The notes under the pieces: model-generated
The model's input: the letters and a program-made list of their open reading frames with translations, nothing else
What the model was told of the DNA's origin: nothing
Database searches by the model: none
Assembly (NCBI GenBank): GCA_025024175.1
Contig: QCXZ01000042.1
Span: 12,789,501 to 12,853,500 of the forward strand
Source of the DNA: Rhyzopertha dominica
Lineage: Eukaryota; Arthropoda; Insecta; Coleoptera; Bostrichidae
Direction: 5' to 3'
Length of the DNA stretch: 64,000 bases
Translations under genes and position numbers: made by a program
Shown: piece by piece, positions 12,915-23,931 of the stretch
Layout of the letters: each line of letters starts with the position of its first letter
Position numbering within the stretch: position 1 is the stretch's first letter

Positions 12915-13745
12915 AAGTTTATTTTATTTTATTTATTTTTTATAGAGGTGGTGCCTACAGGCGAAGATGGCACCCACCAAAACAAATCATACATTATTGT
13001 ACAGTGGTTCATAAAATACAGTATAAAGCTTAAATTCAATATACAAAAATTAAGTGAAATCGTCAATAAGCAGAATATAATAACATAGATAATTGCAGTA
13101 AGTGTTAACAATACATGCCTTATAAAGAAAGATAATTTGTATGATAAATGATACAATGAAATAAATTAGTTACATGCGAGTGAATAATAATTTACATACA
13201 TATTTTTTGAAACATGATCCAGAAAGATGAAAAATATCAAAATCAGATACAAAGGAATTGTATGTTCTGATCATATGTGCAATTGATGTATTCTAACCAG
13301 AGTTTGTTCTAAAAAAGGTTTCGCGAAACAATGGTGGATTACGACAACTAGAAGGTACATTTAGAGACACAAGCGAAAGCAGGTAGGTGAATCAATAGCG
13401 CCATTCACTAGTTTGTGCAAAAACAGTAAAGATGCAATCAATCGAGGGACAAAACTCCATATTTTTTTGCTATAACATTTGTATTTTCAATATCATAAAT
13501 GCCATTAACTTTGAAATTTAGGTATTTTAAAACGAACGTGCAGCGACATCAACGGATTTGAAATTTTTTGTTACTCTTATTAAAAAACCTAGCATTTTAA
13601 GGGATCGTGCGGCTATGTTGTCTATATGCGGATTAAATAACATTTTATGATCAAACGTTATGCCTAAATCCTTGACATTGTGAACAACTCTGAAAACACT
13701 GCCGTTGCAATTATAATCTAAATAATCAAAAATTTAAGGTTTGAG
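12915..13745 (-). mobile_element. LINE 3' fragment (Jockey/CR1-like)
   Basis: On the - strand the 5' part (about 13,730-13,520) reads RVVHNVKDLGITFDHKMLFN, then PHIDNIAARSLKMLGFLIRV, the post-catalytic region of LINE reverse transcriptases. Around 13,420-13,260 broken frames read LHKLVNGAIDSP and later CRNPPLFRETFF, matching the conserved C-terminal region of insect LINEs. The fragment ends at about 12,945 with a 3' UTR and an A-rich tail built from AAATAAA-like units (12,915-12,946), as expected for target-primed integration. Several stops and frameshifts: a dead 5'-truncated copy. Confidence 0.7.
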
Positions 13746-13749
13746 AATA

Positions 13750-16440
13750 AGAAAAACTTTTTCATGAAGTAATTCCTTTCTGAGATATCAAATTTCCGGT
13801 TTGTAACTCAATCGGGAAACATACACACCTAAATATGTAAAAAGGTCTGAGTAATTCCGGGATTTCAGTAATTACCGGCGTAGAATCCGCGATACCCACG
13901 TAATTAATCACAAACTCAAAAGATCAACAGACCACGGAAAGTACTCAAATATCCAACCCGCTCTAAACTGTTCCCCTAGCAAATCGATGTAACCGCTGGG
14001 CAAATATTATCTATCGTGCAATTCTCTGTTTGCACAGCCGTACCGTATAATGCCAGTCGTCACGATCCTGTCGGCGATACAAATTTCCAGCTTGCGGAAC
14101 GCCCTCGCCGAAAATATCTATCGTGACTAGCCCCAATTCGATTCATGCTGCTGCTCTTGAAGTTTTTAATTGCGCTAGACGAGCGCAGTTGTTACGGCCA
14201 ACCTAGATAATAAATTGATGTTCATGGGGGCAGAAGGTTTTTTGATAAACGATCGAATCTAGAACCAGGTATGTCATTGAAGTGAGAAATGGAAGTTGAT
14301 AATCAAGTTTTGGGCGTACTCCACCTTCACGTTTAAAATTTTCATTTCTAGGTTTTAAAACTAAAGAAAATCAAATTACGTTTTAAACAAATAATAATGC
14401 TATTTAGGTATAGTCAACGAGTTTATGTATTTCACATCGTGCTCTATCAGAAGTAGCCTGTTTTCGAATTTCTGGCATGCACACAATTCCAAACGTCTAT
14501 CTTGGACCTCAAATGTTCCAAGGAATGAAAGGAAATCATTGGATCATAGATCTGGAGGTCTATATGAAGATTCATCAGGCCCTCATCCGGTTACAAATAC
14601 GTAGTGTTCCAAATTAATGGCATCCCTGCTCACATTTCCATCAATTTCGTTTTCCAACTCCCATATTCTCATCCTCGTTAACCTTTGGTGACACTTGTTT
14701 TTTTGGGAATAAATTTAATACTATAATTTGGTTTTCCAATACACCGAATAAGAGAAGAATATAAATAAAGGTAAAGCATGTTGCTGCACGCATAAAAGAC
14801 TAAATTAAATGCCAACGACTAAATTAGAGGAAGTACATTGTAAAGAGTCTTAAAAACCATCACAGTGACCTGCAATAGCATTTTTTAGATAACACAAACG
14901 AAATACCGGCGACCAAGCAATAATGTCGGTCCTACTGGTTGTCCAGTAGAAGAATACAGCATTATTTAAGAATCTGGGACCAATAACAGTCAATATTATT
15001 ATGAAGTGTGTCACATCACTTGCAATAGTACGTTTTTCTTCTAAAGAATCAGAATTGATACTTTGACGAAGTATTTCACGGTTAAATCTTTTGTCACTGA
15101 AAAGCATTTAAAAAAATTTTCCTCTTGTAAACTCAATTCGAGAACATAATTCTTAGTTTGCGAAATGGAAGGTACACGTCACCATTTCCGATTCATTTTT
15201 TTCAAGTCTCCGTTCGCATGAAATTTTTATTGGCCTCGGATGGCACGCCAAACAACAACAAAAAATATACATACGCCAGGACTCTGTAGCCGTGGGTTAT
15301 TTAAACAACGGGAAATAACGCGGTACCGCTTTCAGAAGTTGATCTGGCTGTAATTTCGTTTCGGAAATTGAAAATTCGGTGATATTAAACGCGGACTAGA
15401 ATTAAATGCGTCAGAGCGTGGCGGGCTAAAACTTGCTGACAGTTCATTGCACAAATATCCACGCTAAATTCAATTGTAGGTCGATAGATAGATTAAGTAT
15501 GAGCTAAAAATACAAACAAAATGCCATTTAACGTTAAAAAGCACTTTAAATTGGTTTGTTACTACACTATCATTATATTTCTAACTTTAGTTTAACTTCT
15601 ACTTCAAATATTGGATATAAAGCAATGTAATTCCATAATCTAATTCGTATGTAAGTAAAAAAAACTTGTATTTCCCAACTACACAAAACAATTGTTCTAT
15701 CTAAAGCAACTGCGACCTGTATTTCAAATAGAAACGTAGGAGAACAGACTCAGCAGAATTTATAAACGCGATTGTAGGACACCAAAGTCCTGCCGGCAAC
15801 TTTGCTATCAATTTAGCGGACCTTGCATGAACATCAATTGGATTCAAATGGTCTCGTCGGACTATTCACTTAAGGGATTACTGGAAGTTACAGAGCTTGC
15901 TTGTAAACGAATTGAATCCGGAGAATTCGTGTGTGTAGAGGACGATTGAGGGAGATGAGGATTTTGCAAAATGAATGCTCCAAATGGAAAAACACAGAAA
16001 GGGATATCTATATGTAAGAAAGTCCTAGCTTTTGGCCCAAAATGGCCACGAAGGACACTATAAAAGCTTCTAATCAACAATGAAACGTAAGAAAAAGAGT
16101 TATTACCCAATTCATTTTTATGAAAATCAACACAACTGAGCTCCTTTGAGTGTTACAGGGTACAAAAACCCAGTATGTAATAAACTCTCCCTGAACATTA
16201 TTTAAGGAATATCTGCAGGTTTTGCTTTAAAAATTTGGCCTTTATTGTACCTCAAAGAAAAATTCTAGAGGGATTACGATCAAGGATATTTAGAGGGCAT
16301 TCAATTGACGCTCTTTTTAGAAAAATTTCATCCTCGAATGCTTGAGCCTCTTTAACGTGATCCTATTAGGACAATATATTTGCATTAGATAGGTCTGGAT
16401 TTTTTCTCCGAACACCAGTTAAACGTTCTGTAAAATATAT
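13750..16440. other. No recognisable gene
   Basis: No coding or transposon signature beyond short chance frames. GC-richer patches lie at about 13,850-14,220 and 15,270-15,450. Confidence 0.3.
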
Positions 16441-16444
16441 TGGT

Positions 16445-17560
16445 CATGTCAGGATTTTGGTTTATTGTTGACTAGAGGACCTCCCAAATTGCACTTATTA
16501 ACCTCTATTACTTTTATTCCGAGTCTATTCAGCCTATTTTTAACAAAAACACTAACTCCTTTGACATAATTTACTGCGGCAAAAATATATTCTTTTTCAT
16601 TGATGTTAGCATTGTACAGCATTCTTTGTATTCTAATTTTATATTGCTTTTTAAGTATTTGTGTCATATCCATTGTTAAAGGCTATTTGTTTATTTGTCG
16701 TCAATTCTTTTTCAAAACTTGTTTTTCTAAGTGGTATATTTATTATTCTGTTTATTAAACTATAAAACACGGAATGCCTAATCTGCAATGATTGATTTGA
16801 AGAAGCCGGGGTTATAACATCTGACTTTTCTATAAATTTCAAAGTCAATTTTACTATTTTTTACCGACATTGATAAGTCCAGAAAATGAAGAACTCCATC
16901 CTTTTCTTTTTCTAGGGTAAATTGAATCTTTTTATTTATTGTATTTAAGAATTTTACTTCCTGTCAGTTCGGTCCAAATACAAAAAATATCATAAACATA
17001 TCTAGTCCAGAATAATAAATTTTTAATAATTTCATTTTTTTTTGCAAAAAGCTTTTCTCCGAAATTTGACATAAAAATTTCGGTCAAGACTGGAGACAAA
17101 GGTGAACCCATTGGCAGTCCATCGTCTTGCTTGTAGAATGTGGCATTGAACGTGAAATAACTTTGATCTATACAAATTTCCACAATATTCAATAGTTCAG
17201 TTTTTCTGTGTTTGATAGGTGGCAGTTCTCTATTTTATTTTTAAAAATTGTTAAGAGTTCATTTAGCGGGATAGAAGTGAAAAGATTAGACACATCAAAG
17301 GACACAAGGATAGCGTTATTTGGTATTGATAATTCTTTTGCCTTGTTCGCGAAACCTACTGAATTCTTCACGCTGTATTTGGACTGGCATTCAATTGATT
17401 ATGTTAAAGTGTTGTTGGCGAATTTGCATAATTTGTACGATGGAGCATTAACGTAAGAAACAACCGGTCTCAAAGGTATTCCATTTTTGTGAATTTTTGG
17501 GAGGCCATATAGAATTGGAGCTCGGGGGTTCATTATTCTTAATTTGTACATTTCTTCGTT
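16445..17560 (-). mobile_element. Penelope-like element (family B), decayed reverse transcriptase
   Basis: The - strand, read from 17,560 downward, shows PLE reverse transcriptase motifs in order: APILYGLPKIHKNGIPLRPV, then AILVSFDVSNLFTSIPLNE, then DGLPMGSPLSPVLTEIFMSN and LLFWTRYVYDIFCIW, followed by the connecting segment FAAVNYVKGVSVFVKNRL. PLEs copy RNA into DNA and integrate through a GIY-YIG nuclease, which is absent here. Reading requires at least one frameshift (near 17,190) and passes stops. The catalytic YVDD has become YVYD, losing one of the metal-binding aspartates. This copy is inactive. It is more AT-rich than, and distinct in sequence from, the copies at 21.6-25.2 kb. Confidence 0.85.
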
Positions 17561-17699
17561 TGATGTCAAATGTTCTGAAGCAAAAAGTTTGTCACAGGTT
17601 GAAATTACGAAAGATTATATGAAATAAATCGTCTCCCACTACATTGTTGGGACGGAAACTTTTGCAGTCATCCTCGAGTTTATATTTCAATGAAAAAGT

Positions 17700-18070
17700 A
17701 TCGTTCCGCCCATTTTATGTCGATTGCATTAACAGTATCGAAAACTCCCGGTTTTGCTTCAACTGCATCACCCAAAATACCGCCGAAACGGAAGATCGCG
17801 GCCATAAACGCCAGCTTAGATTCTAATTTACCGCCGTCCAAAAGCTTATTGTCGCTTAATCAGGCCGTTCGCATAATCGTTCGCGGGTTCTCGACGCTCC
17901 ACCACAATCTGATAATTTCTTCAGGCGCCGGCGAAAACTTTCGGGGAAATTGGGAGAACAAAAGATGGGAAATTAGCGGGATAAGCATCTGAAATTTGGA
18001 TTTTAAAGAGGCCCATCGGCCGTAACTAATGGATGGATATTTCGGGGCAGACGGGCGATTCGGTATTAAA
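17700..18070. promoter_or_regulatory. GC-rich island, possible regulatory element
   Basis: CpG-containing block in an AT-rich surround, next to the PLE relic. The frames within (up to 100 codons on +) show no domain. A cis-regulatory role is inference only. Confidence 0.2.
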
Positions 18071-20470
18071 CGGTNTTATAATTGGGGGGATGTGTAATTA
18101 TGCAAAAANTCGTGATTAAACGGTCTCCTTTAGAAGCCACCTTCTTAGCAAGGTGTTTAAGATGCNTAGTTGATTGGTTAAATTATTAATTCCACAAGCA
18201 ACGGATTTGATCTTATTTAAATGGCAGGTATCGTACCGTCGTCAAAGCAACCAAATCACTATAAATACAGAAAATACTGCATCCAAAATAACAATAAATT
18301 ACATGAAATAGGATGAATATTTTTTTGCCAAAAATTGTAATTTTTTTGGAATTTTATTTCTTTTCTAAAACTTGAAATCCTGTCAGAAAAAAGTGTTGTA
18401 ATAAATACGACGATAAAGACTGTGTATTTACACGTGAAATAATTGCACTTGCGCCTTCGTCTTTATCGTCTTGTATGGTATAAATAACTATTAACTACGC
18501 CATCTACGAATACCTGTTCATTGTTTCCAGGAAACTGATGACACCCTTCCAAACTGAAGAAAACGCCTTCACTCCGTTTAACAATCGCCTTTTCTCTCGG
18601 TCATGTAAGGGCTTCAGATATATTTCAGCGAAACGTGTTTTCGGCTAACCCGATTTTAAAAGGATGATTTAGTTTCAGTATATTTATCTCCGGAATGGAT
18701 GTTCCCCTTTGGCTTTCGTCTTTTTTTTTCAGTAACCACCGACGATTTTTCTCCCCCTATCGGCGGGCTCCCTTGTCGTATTATTCAAACAGTCGAACGT
18801 CGGGGTTATTAGACTGGCTCGCGATAATTTTAACATCGCTCTGGCGAAAAGCAATCATTTCGAATAGAATATCCAGAAATAAAGCCCTACATTAAAACGA
18901 CGGGCGCTGTTATCGATTCCATCGCCAAAACTACCACCCCAAGTTTAATATATCCACTGTTTTCATTTTTCTGTGTTCCTAGCTGTGTACACAAATACTT
19001 TATACATAAAATGTTTCAAAATATACCCAACGTACGCGTTTGTTCCTGCAGCCTGGGCCCTGGCGGAGGCATTATCATTTAAATTTGATTTTTTATTTAT
19101 TTATTTACTGAGCGTGATACGCTGACTGGAATAAATTCTGTATTCAAACGGTCCCGTAAAACACGGAATGTACACGCTCCATTTAACATATTCTGTTTTA
19201 CTTCTTTCGTAATGGTTGTTACCCACGTCTTACTGCTTTATCAGATTGTCAGATGGGAGCAGATTTAATTATTTTTGAGACAAATACATAACTAAATTCA
19301 AACGTCTGCTCTAAAAGCCAAACTCATATTTGGACACTACAGACTATACAGTATGCAACACTAAACATTTACGGACATCTCGAATAATGATTTATATTAG
19401 GTAATAGGTAAGAAGGAAAAGAACGAAGATCTGTTTGTTGGTGGACGATAAGCCTAAAAAATATTTTTTAAGGGATTAGATTGTTAAATAAACGTTTGAT
19501 GAAGTGCACTGAAATCAAGGAAGATTACAATGAAAAACTTGTTGTTGTACTTTGCCTCTTTCATTGTCAGGCCAGGAATTATTGGCTCTTACCTCGTAGC
19601 TAATTCATAACATTTTTTGAGGTGGTCAAGAAAAAGAAACAACAATACAAAATGGTCGAGATCAAGTTAACACTCAAAAGTTGCTTGTGTGCTATCGTGG
19701 TAAGTGGCTAAAATAACTGGTTGTAATAATCGCCGTCAAAATCAGTAAGTTTAACTTCTATGAACAATTTCTTTTATTGGTCTTTTTTTAAATCTTCTGA
19801 TGAGAGTCGTGATGGGCATAATGTTTTGGAAATATAACACAATGTGTATTTAATAACCACAAGTATATGTATTTTGAAACTACAAGAAAACACGTCTGGA
19901 TTTACAACGATCACTGGTCTGGAATTTTAAATTAGATATGCTCATTTTCCAAATTATGTCCTCTGCTCACTACTCACTAGACCGCTTATAATATTAACGG
20001 CTTTTAAGCGTCCCTGCACTTCCAGCAGGTTGGTAATTCGTTGCCGAAATAACATAATTTAACGGCTTTGGTTATAGACCGATCAGGACCGCGTATATGT
20101 TGCTGAACGCAACAAACCGCAGGCTGCTGCGTCCAATGCGGTCTAATTGAGTAGCGTAAAGGATACATCCGGATACTGGACTGCAAATGCTGGCTTAATT
20201 GACGAGTAATTGGAATTTCCTTGTGCCAAAGCGTTTAGCAGGTTTTCATTTGTAGGTGCAGTGTCGATTATGTCGCTAGCTGAAAGGGCATTAGTTTGCA
20301 ACTGAGCGACGGGTCGTTCGATTATGCTGCTGGTGTAATATGTTTGGGGGTGATGGCTTAGGGAAAATTTTGATTATAGGAGGGTCAAGACACATTTTAC
20401 ATATATACGTGTGTGACTGTGTGTAATCTGTACACTTAAGACGTCACTACTAAAAGAAGAGAGCACTTCT
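18071..20470. other. No recognisable gene
   Basis: Contains GC-richer patches at about 18,530-18,900 and 20,000-20,340, and a small inverted repeat (GACGATAAAGAC near 18,409 and GTCTTTATCGTC near 18,460). No gene or transposon domain was recognised. Confidence 0.3.
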
Positions 20471-21573
20471 ATTATGCTTGCTTACAGATCAAAAAACGGA
20501 CTGGTTAAGATTTAGTATTCAAATTGACATGAATCTTCGATGGGTCCCAGCAACACGTGAAAATTACGAGAGATTTGTTGGTGTAATAAAGGCTGCTAAA
20601 AAGAGAACAATTTCAAAAGGTTTTTGAAAATCTTACGTTCCTTGTTGGAAAGAAACTGATGCCTTGTATAGACAGTATCAAGCTCATTCCAATTATGAAT
20701 TGGCTGACAGGATTCTTGTAGCCCTGAATCAATCTCGAAAGGAAAAATGGAACACTCTAATACAGAGCATGAACTTCACCCATCATCATTAATTTCGCCT
20801 AATGTCTTAGCTTCTCGACTGGTTAATCTCTCAGATTCTGTTCAAATATCTACGGAGGAATTGAAAAATGCAGAAAAAGATGCGAACCTTCAGTAGAGTT
20901 GTCACAATTATTCTCATTGGAAGAACTGCGGCAAGCAATTCTGTTTTGATGGTGTTTACCCAGAATTCTTGAAAAACTTGGGGCCGAATACTTTTAAATG
21001 GGTATTGTTCTATAATAATATTTTAGATACATGTACTCTTCCAAGTTTGTTTCACATAACAAAGGTGATTGCTGTCTTAAAGCCTGAGAAACATCCAAAT
21101 GAAGCAGGAAGTTACCTATCCATTGCCCTTCTGAGTTTTTGCTATAAGTTACTAGAGAAATTACTCTGCCAGAGAATAGACCTATTATTGAAGACTCACT
21201 TCCCAAGGAACAAGCAGGTTCTAGGAAGAACAGAAGTTGCTGTGACCAAGTCTTGGCTCTAACAATGCATGCAGTAGTTGGTTTCCAGAAACGATTGAAA
21301 ACTAGAGTAGTGTTCATAGACTTATCGGCGGCCTATGATATTACGTGGAAAAATTGGATTGATCCTCAAACTGTTTAATACTATGAAATGTGGAAAGATT
21401 ATGCTTATTGAACCAATGTTGTCCCAACGTCAATTCAGAGAGAGACAAGTAGCAAATTCAGAATTTTGAATAATGGTCTTCCACAAGGATCGGTTCTGTC
21501 GCCTATTCTTTTCAACCTTTACATAAGTGACCTTCCAGTAACTCAATCGAGACCTTTCAAACGACATCGAGAT

Positions 21574-21586
21574 TATGTATTGCTAT
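21574..21586. repeat. Target-site duplication, left copy (PLE copy 1)
   Basis: TATGTATTGCTAT lies directly before the first PLE base and is repeated exactly at 22,679-22,691 directly after it. Confidence 0.85.
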
Positions 21587-21625
21587 GACATGTTGTTTCC
21601 CGGGCTGGTTCCCACGTTGGTTATT

Positions 21626-21676
21626 AGACCTTGAAGTTTCGACACCCATGTCGGTGTCTTCCTCAGAAGTAGCTCT
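21626..21676 (-). ncRNA. Hammerhead motif in the inverted PLE end, cleavage site altered
   Basis: Reverse complement of this span has CTGAGGA, stem II GACACC/GGTGTC, then GAAAC. The expected GTC cleavage triplet reads TTC, which also breaks the ACGT palindrome of stem III. It is therefore probably inactive, unlike the copy at 22,555-22,605. Confidence 0.55.
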
Positions 21677-21799
21677 GAAACTGAAGTGTCCTAGTCCGCT
21701 CGGGCATTTATACTCGTCTAGGTCACTGATGCGTGGGCGCTGTTACGCATGATCGGTTTCCAAATTCCAGGTAGTTCAATGCCCCGGTCTCGATTGTAA

Positions 21800-22540
21800 T
21801 TGTGCGGGTTCTTCTGGATGCATGTAGATTCACACCACCACCCCGCCCAAAAACAAGGAGTCATCAACACGCTGATACAGCGGACGAAGCTAGTCAGCGA
21901 ACCAGACCACCTAGAAGAGGAATTAGAACATCTACGCAGAGCACTACAGAAGAACGGATATCCTAAGGCACAGATTGAGAAGGCTATCAACAAGCAACCA
22001 CGGAGGAAGGAACCAGAGGAGAATATCGCTGCAGCATACCTGCCCTACGTCAATGGATGTACAGATAAGATCGGACGGATGCTGAGAAGACATCATATAA
22101 ACACCATATTCACAACCCCGAGAAAGATAGCTAACGCCTTTCCGAAATATCGTTCGACGGCTGAGGAGCTACAAACACAAGGTGTGTACAGCATCTCATG
22201 CAGCTGTGGGAAGGTTTACATCGGCCAAACCGGAAGGCACATCAGCACGAGAATCAAGGAGCACATGAGGGACACCAGAGAGCGGCAAGGTGATAGGTCG
22301 GCTGTAGCAGAACATCGAATGGAGACTGGCCACATCATCAAATTCGAGGAAGCACAAATGCTGTCGAGGGAAGCGAGATTCTGGCCGAGACTCTACAAGG
22401 AAGCCATCGAAATCCAGAAGGACCCGCACAATTACAACCGAGACCGGGGCACTGAACTACCTGAAATCTGGAAACCGGTCATGCGTAACAACGCCCGCGC
22501 ATCAGTGACCCAGACGAGTATAAATGCCCGAGCGAACTAG
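21800..22540 (+). CDS. PLE GIY-YIG endonuclease fragment (246 codons)
   Basis: An open frame without stops covers the connector and endonuclease part of a Penelope-like protein. From about codon 60 it reads YLPYVNGCTDKIGRMLRRHH (connector). The nuclease is GVYSISCSCGKVYIGQTGRH, then ISTRIKEH and SAVAEH, with the two tyrosine-containing GIY-YIG strands, a catalytic-type arginine in STRIKEH, and the Cys-x-Cys that marks PLE nucleases. The first few codons (MCGFFWM) come from the inverted 5' end, so the apparent start is a product of the rearrangement. The reverse transcriptase is absent. The nuclease would nick the target for insertion, but whether this copy is expressed is unknown. Confidence 0.8.
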   Translation: MCGFFWMHVDSHHHPAQKQGVINTLIQRTKLVSEPDHLEEELEHLRRALQKNGYPKAQIEKAINKQPRRKEPEENIAAAYLPYVNGCTDKIGRMLRRHHINTIFTTPRKIANAFPKYRSTAEELQTQGVYSISCSCGKVYIGQTGRHISTRIKEHMRDTRERQGDRSAVAEHRMETGHIIKFEEAQMLSREARFWPRLYKEAIEIQKDPHNYNRDRGTELPEIWKPVMRNNARASVTQTSINARAN

Positions 22541-22554
22541 GACACTTCAGTTTC

Positions 22555-22605
22555 AGAGCTACTTCTGAGGAAGACACCGACATGGGTGTCGAAACGTCAA
22601 GGTCT
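22555..22605 (+). ncRNA. Hammerhead-ribozyme motif, PLE copy 1 3' end
   Basis: Core CTGAGGA (22,565-22,571), stem II GACACC (22,573-22,578) with GGTGTC (22,585-22,590), GAAAC (22,591-22,595) and cleavage triplet GTC (22,596-22,598). Stem I can form from CTT before the core with AAG after GTC, and further out AGA (22,555-22,557) with TCT (22,603-22,605). ACGT at the GAAAC/GTC join is palindromic, fitting dimeric minimal hammerheads known from PLEs. All core bases agree with CTGANGA...GAAA; an extra A lies between the core and stem II. Confidence 0.7.
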
Positions 22606-22678
22606 AATAACCGACGTGGGAACCAGCCCGGGAAACAACGTGTCATCGACAACAACCACGGAAGCCTTCAAACCAAAA

Positions 22679-22691
22679 TATGTATTGCTAT
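22679..22691. repeat. Target-site duplication, right copy (PLE copy 1)
   Basis: Exact second copy of the 13-mer TATGTATTGCTAT found at 21,574-21,586. Confidence 0.85.
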
Positions 22692-22905
22692 TTTAAAGCC
22701 TGGCGCTTGTGCCCTAATCCGTTAAAGACAGAAGTTGTTTTCATCTCAGTAATCATCAAAAGACAAAACAACTTCAAGTTATGTCAAATAATATAATTCT
22801 TAAACATAACTTCTCGCCAAATTACCTTGGAATGACCCTAGATACGTCTCTAACGTACAAGAAACATCTAGAAAACATAAGTAAAAAATTATAGACCAGA
22901 AATAA

Positions 22906-23784
22906 CATCATACAAGTTTACTTTCACGTTCATGCTTGAACTTAAGAATTTTATTCATACTATCGATCCCGAAAACTGTCATTTTGTGTTTTTGCACATA
23001 TAATCAATTTCATGAGGGTTCTTCATTCTGAATTTGGTTATTCTGAAAATGTATTGATTGATGAAGCAATGATTAAAGTAACTAATTTACCAGCTAAAAA
23101 AATCTGAACACTTACGCAAAGTAGTAACTTTAATTACTTCCGAGGTGTATAAGACTTGAAACCATCGCAAAAGCCCTTGGATTTTGTAAAAATATGTTAA
23201 GTTAATCCGTTATTTTCTAAACTAAGACCTAATTGATCAAATCGGCCCCCACCTAGACGCGAAAATAGTCAGGTTCCCGCTTTTACAATCTATTATTAAT
23301 TTCAAAATTATCAACGCTAACCAAAGTTTTGAAAGGATCAAACTCCTATTTTAAGTATAAAAATGCTGATATAAAACTCCCTCTATCATTTCGAAGCCTG
23401 ACCCGATTCGTCATAAAATTTTCGTTGTAAAAATCCATAAATCCCTATATTCCCGACGCGCAAGTCAAATAATCCCATGCCATAGCAAACAATTCATTAT
23501 TAATCCGGTGTCGTAGAAAAAAGGCTGGATATGAAAATTTAATGAGTGTCAGCCTCACCCCGAGATAGATCTGCATAAACAAGTAATGTGTATGCGGTGT
23601 ACCCGTTAATGAATCCTAATGTACAATATCGCCTGCCAGCTAATCCAATACAAGACTGCTTAATGCTTGCAGTTGTCTCGTACGATTTTAATTGTAGGTA
23701 AAAAATAAATTACTATTGTGTATTCAGTTATTTAAAGGGAACGAAAGTAACAACAGTACCCGATATAGTCCTTGTATTGAGTTG
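22906..23784. other. No recognisable gene
   Basis: Sequence between the LINE and the second PLE copy. A GC-richer patch lies at about 23,400-23,690. No domain was recognised. Confidence 0.3.
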
Positions 23785-23797
23785 TACCTATTTAGTT
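23785..23797. repeat. Target-site duplication, left copy (PLE copy 2)
   Basis: TACCTATTTAGTT immediately precedes the PLE 3' tail and is repeated exactly at 25,150-25,162. Confidence 0.85.
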
Positions 23798-23866
23798 GGT
23801 TTGAAGGCTTCCGTGGTTGTTGTCGATGACATGTTGTTTTCCGGGCTGGTTCCCACGTTGGTTATT

Positions 23867-23917
23867 AGACCTTGACGTTTCGACACTCATGTNGGTGTCT
23901 TCCTCAGAAGTAGCTCT
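23867..23917 (-). ncRNA. Hammerhead-ribozyme motif, PLE copy 2
   Basis: The reverse complement reads CTGAGGA, GACACC, a loop with one unread base, GAGTGTC, GAAAC, GTC, AAG. Stem II has five pairs (GACAC/GTGTC); the sixth is lost to a C-A mismatch. Core bases and the GTC triplet are intact, and the short stem I (CTT/AAG) is kept. Confidence 0.65.
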
Positions 23918-23931
23918 GAAACTGACGTGNC

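Larger units (their letters stand above)
21587..22678 (+). mobile_element. Penelope-like element (family C) copy 1, 5'-truncated with inverted 5' end
   Basis: A 1,092-bp insertion within a LINE, bounded by a 13-bp target duplication. The right part (about 21,823-22,678) is the 3' half of a PLE in + orientation. The left part (21,587 to about 21,823) is an inverted copy of the element's own 3' terminal region, so the insertion has long inverted ends. The 3' end extends about 30 bp further (to CCTTCAAACCAAAA) than the inverted 5' copy, which starts at GACATGTTG. PLE insertions are known to carry such inverted or direct partial repeats (pseudo-LTRs). The reverse transcriptase is missing, so the copy is non-autonomous. 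Confidence 0.85.
20475..22905 (+). mobile_element. LINE retrotransposon, decayed, interrupted by a PLE
   Basis: Frames with several stops and shifts give LINE reverse transcriptase motifs in order: TDQKTDWLRFSIQI and RWVPATRENYERFVG (20,490-20,580); LADRILVALNQSRKEKWNTL (20,700-20,760); an IAVLKPEK...YLSIALLS-type motif (21,069-21,135); RVVFIDLSAAYD, the first catalytic block (about 21,305); NNGLPQGSVLSPILFNLYIS (21,475-21,530). After a PLE insertion (21,587-22,678) it resumes with NPLKTEVVFI and LGMTLDTSLTYKKHLENISK. The insertion falls near the YADD catalytic block. The same type of LINE occurs at 55,440-56,215. The clade is not assigned beyond Jockey-superfamily-like. Confidence 0.8.

Noticed and set aside
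18610..18660. Hammerhead-like GCGAAACGTG
   Set aside because: GAAACGT is present but there is no CTGANGA core or stem II at the right distance.
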